Shown one piece after another: positions 6,501 to 12,855 of a stretch of DNA of 17,244 nt; position 1 is the first letter of the stretch, and every line of letters begins with the position of its first letter. The stretch comes from Lentisphaerota bacterium. Lineage in GTDB: Bacteria > Verrucomicrobiota > Lentisphaeria > Victivallales > GWF2-50-93. Made by a program: the position numbers and the translations under genes. The notes under the pieces are model-generated. The model was not told the DNA's origin and did no database searches. It saw nothing but the letters and a program-made list of their open reading frames with translations. The stretch spans positions 1 through 17,244 of the forward strand of contig JANYBI010000680.1 of assembly GCA_025360875.1 (NCBI GenBank), given 5' to 3'.

Positions 6501-9444
6501 CAAATTCCCAATACGCGGCGTCGTTGTTGAAGCCTTGAAGTTTTTCAATATGGTCATATGAGATTCCAAGCGGGGTAAAATCCTTGACGAGAGATTCGCG
6601 GCAGGTGGAATCTGCGAAGATCGCAACGCCGGCTTTCTTCGCATTTGCGAGCAGTTCCGCAAGAGGCTTTTCAATCTCATAGATCTGTCCGACCAGCAGC
6701 AGCGCCTTGAAGCGGCGCAAATCCGGTTTGTCCTCGGCGAATATGAAAGTGGCTGGACGCCGCGCATAAAGGCAGCTCTGGTATGCCTCCCAGAGCCGGG
6801 TGAAATACTGTCCGCCAACTCCTTTCCAGCTGTCCAGTTTGATCTGGCGGTATGAAACCACGATCGCAACCTGGTCTCCGTTCTCCAGCCTGGTCAGCCA
6901 AGGGCCATAGCGCAGTCCAAACCCGTCGAGCGCCCGGAACACGGACGCCGTGCCGGGATAGCCTGAACGCGAGTCCGTGGGGAGAGCGCCCCAGTTCGGA
7001 ATGGTGCCGGAGTTGCCGATGCCGTCGACTCCGCGCATCAATGCCAGGAAACTCATCGGCAGGATCTGTTCGCCGGTACCGCTGTCGTTGAACAGTTCCG
7101 GATGATGCCATGCCGGCTTGCCCGGACGCTTGTAGAAGTCCACGGCGTGAGGTGTCCAGTTCGGGCAGGTTATCTGCTCGGCCTGGAAATGGAGGTCAAC
7201 CTCGTCGACGTTCGAGAAGCTGATTGGCGGATAGACCTCGGGACGGCGGTATGGTCCGGATGAGGATGTCCGCATTTTCGCATCAACCTTGTCCAGTGCG
7301 TCCCCGAACACCTTCTGCGCATCGGTCTGCCAGTTGATCGTCCTGTCGCCAATCGTGTCGAGGACAGGGCTCCACTCGCCAGTCTCGTTCGCCTTTTTCA
7401 ATGCCGCTTCATAATTGGTTTTCTCTTCCGGTGACGCAAACCGCTTGTTATAATCGGTCACCCACCAGTTGGCGACCCAGTCCCAGCCCTGAAATGAAGG
7501 GAACTGGCGCAATGCCGCAGTATAAATGGAAATCTCCTTGCCCGCCCACTCCGGTGTGATAGGACCACAATATCCGGTGGGCGTTCCGAGCGGCAGGGCG
7601 GCGTCCATGTTCACCAGCAGAAGCCACTCAAGGATTCCATTCGCGCTGAATGTCCCGAGGACATGCGCCTGAGGAAAACCGAAGTCTGCCTTCTGCGGAG
7701 ATACTCCGTCCGGAACGGTCTCAAGGCGTTTCTTCAGATCAGCAAGCAGCGGGGCGCCGTCGGCGTCATTCAGGAAAGTCAAATTATAACGTCCTGCAAA
7801 AGTGCGGTTCACGTATTGGTTTATGCAGAGCATTTTCGAGCTGTACAAAATGTATTCTGCGAAATCCGCAAAATCCCAGACGTTGGCTGTGGAATTGAAA
7901 TTGGTGTAGTCGCCATGCAAAGTTGTCCGGAATGGCGGAGCAGCATTCAACGGTTCACCTATCCGGATCGGCTGGGCGGCGCATGTGAAGCCTGCCAATT
8001 CCACCCGCAGTTCGTAACGTCCGGATGCGAGTTTCGCAGTCGTATCAGCTGGAACTGTGAATGTGCTTTCCTTGTTGGGAGTCAAATCGAGATTCGCTGT
8101 AAAAACTTTGGCATGTGTACCATCCTGGATCAACTCCAGGACAACTGGCGAGACATCTTTTCCACCATTGCGCAGGACGATCCCCGCCGGAATCGCTTCT
8201 CCCCTCGCCCAGCAGATCCGGTTGAGCGGAGTCCATACGCTGACTGTCCCTTTGCTGTCAGGTATCCGCACTTCAACGATTTCCCGAAGAGTATATTCCG
8301 ACTGCGCTGTCGGATTCAGCGTCGGTGCAACGCGTATCTGGTAGAGTCCTGCGAAATCCGCAGGAACGGAAAGTTTCCCGTCCTTCAGTTCTAGCTCCCG
8401 CCAATCGGAAACTCCCAGTGACGTAGCCCATACGCGCCAGCGCAATGGTACGCCGCTGGTCTTGATTGAAAAAGAAATAGCCTGTCCCGAGGTCCAGGTC
8501 AGAGCCGGGAATTCCACTGAAACTTTCTCATGGACGGATGACGCAGCGCTTTTGAGGGTACCGGCCGCAAGGTCATACAACTGGAAAAGTTCGGAAGGAT
8601 GTGCGCGCTTGGCGACGAGACCGGACGGGCACAGCGCAATGGCTGTGACTGGAAATTTATCCGCCGGTATCGACAGAGCCAGATCAGGAAGAGGCTGTCC
8701 ATCGGCGGAAAGCTTCTTCAGCGTGTTCCCTGCGAGATACAGCACGGCGCCGTCATCGGCCACGGTGAAGGCCGGACCAATCTTCTGCGTCCAGATAATT
8801 TTCCCTTCGAAACTCATGCGGCGCATCGTATTGTCCCGTGAGAGAAGATAGAACGACTTGTTCGCCTCGCAGACGCGGAAATCCCAGGACTTGGCATCCG
8901 CCGGAAACGCGTATGCCTGAACTATCCTGCCGTCCTTATTGATGCGCAGTATGCGCAACCTGTGCTGGTCGATCCCGTAGAAATCGCCGCTCGCACCGAC
9001 CTCGACACGTGACGGCGCATCCCAGCCGACCTGGTCGTTGACCAAAAACTCGTTGCAGACAACAAGATGTTTGAACTCCTTGTCGTAGATATTTACCGAG
9101 TGGCTGAAATGCGCGTTGGCAGTGGCGATGAGGCCGTCGGCGTTGGCAGTGGCGTTGGTCAGCGCGTAGATCACGTCGCCTCCGAGCCGTTTCGTGCCGT
9201 CCGGGCTGACTCTCAGGACATATGCGCCACCCTGCACATTGGATCCGAGATAGACGTTGCCGTCGCGCCCGACCGTCATAACAGAATTAGCGCAGTTGAA
9301 TTTCGGATCCTCGCGCGAAATGATTTTTTCCAGAGTCGCCGCCTTTGCCGGAACGGCCATTGCGGAAATGGCGACATATGTGGCAAATGTTCCCGACAGG
9401 CACAGACGCGCCATCGACACAATTCCTTCAAGACAATTTTTCAT
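3547..9444 (-). CDS. Secreted propeller / GH42-like / propeller / discoidin-like giant protein, 1965 aa
   Basis: The ATG at 9444 follows AAGGAG with six bases between. Signal peptide to about residue 35 (AKA/A). Order of parts: first beta-propeller (about 40-300, blades with DGNVYLG and LRVSPDG); two Ig-like domains (about 305-395 and 400-495); TIM-barrel-like region (about 505-860) with QGWDWVANWW at 652-661, where the paralogues have DEPGL; strand VAIVVSYRQ; amidotransferase-like domain (about 912-1000); small beta domain with VYDVFSGKE (1066-1074); Ig-like domain (about 1115-1205); second, PQQ-like propeller (about 1225-1570, e.g. YALDLKTGKVKW); F5/8-type C (discoidin/CBM32-like) domain (about 1628-1760); C-terminal jelly-roll-like domain (about 1772-1950). 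The core is paralogous to the two neighbouring GH42-like proteins. Degenerate repeats sit in its coding sequence at three places. The enzymatic role is unproven; it may be a glycan-binding scaffold or a diverged glycosidase. Confidence 0.88.
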   Translation of the reverse strand: MKNCLEGIVSMARLCLSGTFATYVAISAMAVPAKAATLEKIISREDPKFNCANSVMTVGRDGNVYLGSNVQGGAYVLRVSPDGTKRLGGDVIYALTNATANADGLIATANAHFSHSVNIYDKEFKHLVVCNEFLVNDQVGWDAPSRVEVGASGDFYGIDQHRLRILRINKDGRIVQAYAFPADAKSWDFRVCEANKSFYLLSRDNTMRRMSFEGKIIWTQKIGPAFTVADDGAVLYLAGNTLKKLSADGQPLPDLALSIPADKFPVTAIALCPSGLVAKRAHPSELFQLYDLAAGTLKSAASSVHEKVSVEFPALTWTSGQAISFSIKTSGVPLRWRVWATSLGVSDWRELELKDGKLSVPADFAGLYQIRVAPTLNPTAQSEYTLREIVEVRIPDSKGTVSVWTPLNRICWARGEAIPAGIVLRNGGKDVSPVVLELIQDGTHAKVFTANLDLTPNKESTFTVPADTTAKLASGRYELRVELAGFTCAAQPIRIGEPLNAAPPFRTTLHGDYTNFNSTANVWDFADFAEYILYSSKMLCINQYVNRTFAGRYNLTFLNDADGAPLLADLKKRLETVPDGVSPQKADFGFPQAHVLGTFSANGILEWLLLVNMDAALPLGTPTGYCGPITPEWAGKEISIYTAALRQFPSFQGWDWVANWWVTDYNKRFASPEEKTNYEAALKKANETGEWSPVLDTIGDRTINWQTDAQKVFGDALDKVDAKMRTSSSGPYRRPEVYPPISFSNVDEVDLHFQAEQITCPNWTPHAVDFYKRPGKPAWHHPELFNDSGTGEQILPMSFLALMRGVDGIGNSGTIPNWGALPTDSRSGYPGTASVFRALDGFGLRYGPWLTRLENGDQVAIVVSYRQIKLDSWKGVGGQYFTRLWEAYQSCLYARRPATFIFAEDKPDLRRFKALLLVGQIYEIEKPLAELLANAKKAGVAIFADSTCRESLVKDFTPLGISYDHIEKLQGFNNDAAYWEFAPAILADSPKLAAKLAPFVTPVAEIDQPEVLASERRNADARFVWLVNNTRSNLDPGLLWRVQNGVATCQPVIAHVKLTIKPGETVYDVFSGKEIQMPATDDRRLATDISFDSDLRYSQARLYAILPKKIGGVELGAPKQIKPGEKVEWNIKVMAGEKKKSLLGGIFGGSAEELKAKLPVRVTLSDGDGKIMEERFTSTGAGNFIVPSNAKIPFSITATELISGQVTSTLKPSADDRLPATDDCFGPRIRDIAISKDGSTALLNAFDWGQNLYALDLKTGKVKWTGNVGDHFAYSPVQLGDGFAVQGFDLKSAEGYHLYSIDAGGVQQRRFALPGLPARLTNWAFAAHLNDRINDFAVSPDASWIAGAGNLALAVWNRDGKLLWSQDWSKEKRQTMILLAADATTLMAANGMNLSSFEAQTGKKKWELTLAPIGKILGLAASADGKTVAASADTQSGRVFVVRDGKILSTLPAPADGLALPPDGSWIAFVKDNQLKTYSADGVPLWNFAGDSTMRFPCAAPDGKKLAVSSESGMLYVMDVPSGRVIMKRDMGAIPFFAWMSDGDLLVATWMGTAARISPDGKEKWIANIAESAAQMKAGKPEAAGKQIPTTKISSWPNAEPAPLPLTPNLINPKAVIVTPTLGEGAVELKNPVALLFDGQAAVPEKPWMSWEDIGMIDSGWKGYFSLVIDTFRTQLHVNAITFAEDPAHPESWMRDAKLEYWDSAKGQWIFSQYLTSDAVVHSHKLVKPIEAAKFRFTRPDGTGWPASNLRLAEIVFHGETMGASHPDAVANRPVAVLFDESKDDLSTLHTGFNPQFEFRNGEAASGGLCMALKDAGGAQPNFAPVFGHAVPNWDFEIVEKPEKPGQYRWLQFSYKALATETKGVSMRIGQEWAGSNAVLLDIGEPYKLEGGHLFRKKLAEKPSGEWTVVRIDLWAALEESKNWKPENKFPIRGIGLFTVGGGAAFDRILLGKDEKALEKFNTQK
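5773..5811. repeat. Degenerate 7-bp tandem repeat inside coding sequence (copy 1)
   Basis: On the plus strand the units are CAGTCGT, CAGTTGC, CGGTAGA, CGGTCGT, CAGCAGA and a final CGG. Because 7 is not a multiple of 3, the protein period is seven residues. It is read as SADDRLPATDD (residues 1213-1223 of the 1965-aa protein), between an Ig-like domain and the second propeller. No stop codon is created. Confidence 0.75.
6183..6213. repeat. Degenerate 7-bp tandem repeat inside coding sequence (copy 2)
   Basis: Units CAGTCGC, CAGTCGC, CGGTCGT, CAGTCGC and a final TGG, cleaner than the copy at 5773-5811. It encodes PATDDRRLATD (1078-1088), in which ATD recurs every seven residues. The paralogous loop in the 997-aa protein (between VYDAMQGG and MRVFAL) is about a dozen residues shorter, so this stretch looks like an insertion. 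Confidence 0.8.
9113..9154. repeat. Exact 15-bp direct repeat, 27-bp period, in coding sequence
   Basis: GCGTTGGCAGTGGCG occurs at 9113-9127 and 9140-9154. The period of 27 bases is nine codons and keeps the frame. The region encodes an Ala/Asn/Thr-rich stretch (TNATANADGLIATANA, near residues 96-111) in the first propeller of the 1965-aa protein. Confidence 0.75.
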
Positions 9445-9450
9445 CAGCTA

Positions 9451-9479
9451 CTCCTTAAGGGAATTTTTAGAGGTTCCCT
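9451..9479 (-). promoter_or_regulatory. Hairpin abutting the ribosome-binding site of the 1965-aa gene
   Basis: On the minus strand AGGGAA (9479-9474) pairs with TTCCCT (9463-9458), a 6-bp stem with a 10-base loop. One base separates it from AAGGAG (9456-9451), and the ATG follows six bases later. Such a placement could affect translation initiation. The run ACCTCTAAAAAT (9474-9463), which spans the loop and one base of each arm, recurs exactly at 13082-13093. Confidence 0.4.
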
Positions 9480-9490
9480 AGATTACGAAA

Positions 9491-9516
9491 TTATTGTTCC
9501 GACAGCTTTGAATATA
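9491..9516 (-). promoter_or_regulatory. 26-bp element shared by two gene leaders (copy upstream of the 1965-aa gene)
   Basis: Read on the minus strand it begins TATATTCAAAGCTGTCGGAA and ends CAATAA. It matches 12587-12612 at 25 of 26 positions. It lies 46 bases before the ATG of the 1965-aa gene, against 42 bases for the other copy. TATATT could be a -10 box, which would place the conserved bases at the start of the transcript, but no good -35 is visible here. It could also be an operator or a short dispersed repeat. Confidence 0.6.
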
Positions 9517-9550
9517 CAGAGGAAGTTTTAATCAGCTCCCTGCCAATCCC

Positions 9551-12544
9551 TTACTGTGCAGCTTTGATCGAATTCGCAAGCGGCAAAGTCCAGGGCGTCA
9601 GCGGGTCGAGGCCGGCTACGGCTTCGTAGAGCGAGCCGACGGCTTCACTTATGCCGTCGGTGTCATAACCGATGACGGTGATGGATTCCTGGCCCTTGCC
9701 GATGCCGTCGCGCTGCCATGCGAGATAGCCGCGGCCTGCGCCGGGGAACTCGCCGGTCTTCGGGGCGTATGGCAGGAACTTCTGGTCAGCCAGGAATTTG
9801 ATCAGCGGATTGTCCTCGGGGGTACCGAGCAGGATGACCGGGCCTTCGATGGCGAATCCGGCCACAGTGAGCGGGTTGCCTTCGCCGGGTTTGATCTGGC
9901 CGGAACCTGCAAAGGTCATGCCAACCCACGTACTGGCTTCAACTTCGGTGAGCGAGCGCGGCTTGTTCACGTCGGCGGCGTTGACGATGGCGCATTTGAC
10001 GCCCCACGGCGCGAGAATTTTCTGCAGACGTTCGGCGGCGGCATTGTAGTCGCCCGTGCCCTTAACTATGGTCACGGCGTGGTTCACGCGCGCAAAGCGG
10101 AAAAGGTTGGCCTCTTCACCGCCGAGCATGGCGGCGCGGCGGGTCATACCGGCCAGTGCACCGCATTTCGGCGCGGGCTGGTAGCGGACAATCGCCTGGC
10201 CTTCGGTGTTGTTCAGCAGTTCGGTGACGACGATCTTCCATTCGCCTGCCGGATCGTTGGCCGCCAGAGGAAGTTCGAGCTCGATTGTGCCGAATTTTGT
10301 TGCACGGAACAGGTCGTAGCGTGTTGCACCCTTGGGATCGAGCAAGCGGATGCGCAGCGGAACGCTGCCGCTTAGCACGCCGCCCTTGTTGTCAAGCACG
10401 GTCGCGGCGAGACGCAACGAGATCGGGTTCTTCATTTGTGTAAGGTCGTTCGTGATTGCCGGGGTCGCGACGCTCACCGCGCCGATCGGACGGCTGGTCA
10501 GGGCGAAGACCCGCATCTGGCCGCAGCCGAAATCATACTTCTCTTTAGCCTTGGCCGGGCCGCCCTGCATGGCATCGTACACCGTCTTGCCGTCCGCCGG
10601 CAGGGCGATGGTGGCGCTGGTTGCCTTCATCGCGTTGCGGCTCTGTGAAGCGGCGTCGGGCGTCGCATTGACGGCGAACAGATATTCGATGTCGCCTTCG
10701 GCCTGCCTGGTGGCGACAATTCCGGATGCGTCGCATCCGAATATGGGCTTGATCCCGGCCTTGTCGAGCTGGGCCTTGATCGCCTTTGCAAGCGGCTCCG
10801 TGCCCTGGAAATGCTTTGCGACGGTCTGGTAGGGGTCAAGACGTCCCCACTCGCCCTTGCCATCCTTCTTGATCTCTTCGATGAGCTTGTCTATGGTCTT
10901 CTCGTCGGGAAGCGCCGGATTGACGCCGAGGTTGACCGCTCCCTTGATCTGCACCTTGCAGTCTCCGGCAAGCAGAACGAGTCCGCCGCCTGCGGCAAAG
11001 TCTTCCAGCGCAGTTGCAACCGCAGGATCGAGATAGCGGATCGAAGGCAGGATGATCGCCTTGTGATTGGCCGCGAGCGTGCCGTCGACCACGTCCTCGT
11101 CTACGATTGGGAGGAACTGCTGCTGGAGCATCTTGCCGGCGAGATAGGTGAAGACGCCACATTTTCCCTGCTCGCTGCCTGAGGCGTAGTTCATGTTATG
11201 GTCGGCGGTCTGGGTCTCAATCAGGTCGGAGATGGAATAGAGCATCGCGACCGGCGGACGCGTGATGGGCATTGTAGTGAAGATCGTACCGAGACGGGCC
11301 ATTGCCTTGTTGCACTCGAGTATCGCTTCCAGCGCCTTAGGTTTGCGGGAGGGATCCAGTTCCGGAGGCGTGATCATGCCTTCAACGCCGGTCTGGAAGG
11401 AGAGGTTCTGCTCCAGGCGGAACTCGTCCGGCGTAGTCACGCCAAACCATGTCGGCATGTACCAGCAGTCGCGCGTCAGGTCGCGGGCCCGGGCCATTTC
11501 GAGCGTGTATGACGGATTGAAGTAACCGGGGCTGGAATCATGATAGCCGCCGTGCCCGCTGATGATCGGGAGACTGCGGACCACGTTGAAGTAGTATCCG
11601 TCGGTGAACGCACTGAAACCATACTGGCTTTGTGTGAGCGAGATCATGTCAGGGCGGACGTAGCTGACTCCGAACTGCGATTCCTTCCATGCGGAATCCA
11701 TGAAACCTAGCTTCCAGGTGGCCCAATGCTTCCATGCGGCGACGTCGGCTGGATTTTTCGGATCTATCTTTGTGATGTCCGGCGCCAGACGCCCGAATGC
11801 CGCCTCGAACGAACGCACCTGTGCGGGGATACCATGCGGGCCGAATTCACCCGTCGCCGGATTTTTCCACCATGTCAGCCCGGGTTCGTCGTAGAAGTGC
11901 ACGCCGGGTACGTTGCCGCGGCTGCGGTCTTCGAACGCCTTCTTGGCGACGCGCTGGGTGCCTCCGCGCGTAACATAAGGATCGGACCAGTCGCATTCCA
12001 TGCGCAGATCCATCTGGTGGGCGCCGCTCATCACGCACACGCCCATCGCATCCACGCCGGCGCGGATCAGTTCATCGCCGGGCGCCTGACCGTAAAATAG
12101 ATTGTAGCCGAAGCCGTCGGCGCCTTGCAGAAGCTGATCCTTGCCTTGGGCAGTGCCCCAGTTGACGAGCCGGTAGCTCGATTTGCGGATATTGCTGAAT
12201 ACTTCGAACTCCGTGTTGGCCGTCGCCGCGCCGTCGGCCACAGTGACCGTATACTTTCCGGGCCTCAGCAGCGCTCCGTTCATGTGGAGATGCTCCACCG
12301 CACGCGCAGCCGGGAACGTGAACGCCATCTGTATTCCCGAAGAGTCGGACAGGTTCACTTTCAGTTCGCCGGGCACGGCGGCCGCGCGCTGAACGGTGAC
12401 ATCAATGATCTCATTCGTCTGATACGCCGTCCGCACCAGGGGAAGCAGGAGTTTCAGCGGTCCGGCCGCCTGCGCCCAGGTTAGGGTTCCCGACATAAGC
12501 ACCAGTCCCATCACCACCATCTTTCGAATCGTGCAGTTCATCAT
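9551..12544 (-). CDS. Secreted GH42-like multidomain protein, 997 aa
   Basis: Two adjacent ATG codons (12544 and 12541) follow AGGAG at spacings of 4 and 7; either may be used. Signal peptide with AQA/A cleavage near residue 26. Parts: N-terminal beta domain (about 28-118, with LRPGKYTVTV) that aligns with the 1108-aa protein; TIM-barrel-like region (about 125-425) with DEPGLTWW (219-226), similar to the clan GH-A acid/base NEP motif; strand VAMLYSISD (432-440); amidotransferase-like domain (about 494-610, HKAIILPS then GGGLVLLAGD); small beta domain with YLFAVNATPD (621-630) and VYDAMQGG (655-662), as in GH42 C-terminal domains; Ig-like domain (about 705-790); C-terminal module (about 815-985) with PVILLGTPEDNPLI, PGAGRGYLAW and ITVIGYDTDG, resembling the GH67-type N-terminal domain. 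A beta-galactosidase-like activity is possible, but the substrate is not readable. Confidence 0.88.
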   Translation of the reverse strand: MMNCTIRKMVVMGLVLMSGTLTWAQAAGPLKLLLPLVRTAYQTNEIIDVTVQRAAAVPGELKVNLSDSSGIQMAFTFPAARAVEHLHMNGALLRPGKYTVTVADGAATANTEFEVFSNIRKSSYRLVNWGTAQGKDQLLQGADGFGYNLFYGQAPGDELIRAGVDAMGVCVMSGAHQMDLRMECDWSDPYVTRGGTQRVAKKAFEDRSRGNVPGVHFYDEPGLTWWKNPATGEFGPHGIPAQVRSFEAAFGRLAPDITKIDPKNPADVAAWKHWATWKLGFMDSAWKESQFGVSYVRPDMISLTQSQYGFSAFTDGYYFNVVRSLPIISGHGGYHDSSPGYFNPSYTLEMARARDLTRDCWYMPTWFGVTTPDEFRLEQNLSFQTGVEGMITPPELDPSRKPKALEAILECNKAMARLGTIFTTMPITRPPVAMLYSISDLIETQTADHNMNYASGSEQGKCGVFTYLAGKMLQQQFLPIVDEDVVDGTLAANHKAIILPSIRYLDPAVATALEDFAAGGGLVLLAGDCKVQIKGAVNLGVNPALPDEKTIDKLIEEIKKDGKGEWGRLDPYQTVAKHFQGTEPLAKAIKAQLDKAGIKPIFGCDASGIVATRQAEGDIEYLFAVNATPDAASQSRNAMKATSATIALPADGKTVYDAMQGGPAKAKEKYDFGCGQMRVFALTSRPIGAVSVATPAITNDLTQMKNPISLRLAATVLDNKGGVLSGSVPLRIRLLDPKGATRYDLFRATKFGTIELELPLAANDPAGEWKIVVTELLNNTEGQAIVRYQPAPKCGALAGMTRRAAMLGGEEANLFRFARVNHAVTIVKGTGDYNAAAERLQKILAPWGVKCAIVNAADVNKPRSLTEVEASTWVGMTFAGSGQIKPGEGNPLTVAGFAIEGPVILLGTPEDNPLIKFLADQKFLPYAPKTGEFPGAGRGYLAWQRDGIGKGQESITVIGYDTDGISEAVGSLYEAVAGLDPLTPWTLPLANSIKAAQ

Positions 12545-12548
12545 GCGT

Positions 12549-12553
12549 CTCCT
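12549..12553 (-). promoter_or_regulatory. Shine-Dalgarno of the 997-aa gene
   Basis: AGGAG on the minus strand, four bases before the first ATG and seven before the second of the ATGATG pair. The second spacing is closer to the usual optimum, so initiation at 12541 is quite possible. The effect on the protein is one residue. Confidence 0.6.
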
Positions 12554-12586
12554 ATGTTTAATTTAATTGTATTCCATATTATAATA

Positions 12587-12612
12587 TTATTGTTCCGACA
12601 GCTTCGAATATA
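12587..12612 (-). promoter_or_regulatory. 26-bp element shared by two gene leaders (copy upstream of the 997-aa gene)
   Basis: It differs from the copy at 9491-9516 only by G for A at its eighth base on the minus strand. The sequence on its upstream (5') side is not conserved between the copies; on the downstream side only a few further A/T bases agree. The conserved unit therefore seems to be this element rather than a duplicated whole leader. Both copies point the same way and precede paralogous genes. Confidence 0.6.
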
Positions 12613-12635
12613 TGATTAAACGATGTATTGTGCAA
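12607..12635 (-). promoter_or_regulatory. Candidate sigma-70-like promoter for the 997-aa gene
   Basis: TTGCAC (12635-12630) and TATATT (12612-12607) are separated by 17 bases on the minus strand. The -10 box matches TATAAT at five of six positions; the -35 matches TTGACA at only three of six. Transcription would begin within the shared 26-bp element, leaving a leader of about 55 bases. Confidence 0.3.
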
Positions 12636-12651
12636 TAGGACAATTTTATGA

Positions 12652-12855
12652 TTAATAGCACAGGATTATTCCAATGGCCAGGAAGGTGACGGAGGAAGTT
12701 TTCATACCGATTTCAGTTCCGGACGGATAAAGTCCGGCAGCTTTCTCTTTTCCCCTGTGATCCGCTATTTCTGGCAGGGCAAATAATCCGGCGACCTGAT
12801 CGAATCGCGGCGCCGTCTCTTCGACTATGAGCTCGTCTACGTCTCTAGTCACCAT
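12652..12855 (-). CDS. Small open frame, 67 aa, unrecognised
   Basis: The ATG at 12855..12853 follows GGAGG with four bases between, a good ribosome-binding site. The 67-residue product has an acidic start (MVTRDVDELIVEE), a middle with FALPEIADHRGKEKAAGLYP, and a hydrophobic tail of about a dozen residues (TFLAIGIILCY). It overlaps the preceding 66-codon frame by 11 bases, an arrangement seen in translationally coupled genes and also in a single gene broken by a frameshift. I do not recognise a family. It may be a short real gene, a remnant, or chance in a spacer. Confidence 0.25.
   Translation of the reverse strand: MVTRDVDELIVEETAPRFDQVAGLFALPEIADHRGKEKAAGLYPSGTEIGMKTSSVTFLAIGIILCY

Noticed and set aside
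7663..8394. 243-codon open frame on the plus strand
   Set aside because: Antisense to the Ig-like and early barrel region of the 1965-aa gene; Cys/Arg-rich without known motifs.
9340..9444. Possible lipoprotein signal (RLCLSG) in the 1965-aa protein
   Set aside because: The residues before the Cys do not fit a lipobox, and an ordinary AKA/A cleavage site follows the hydrophobic segment.
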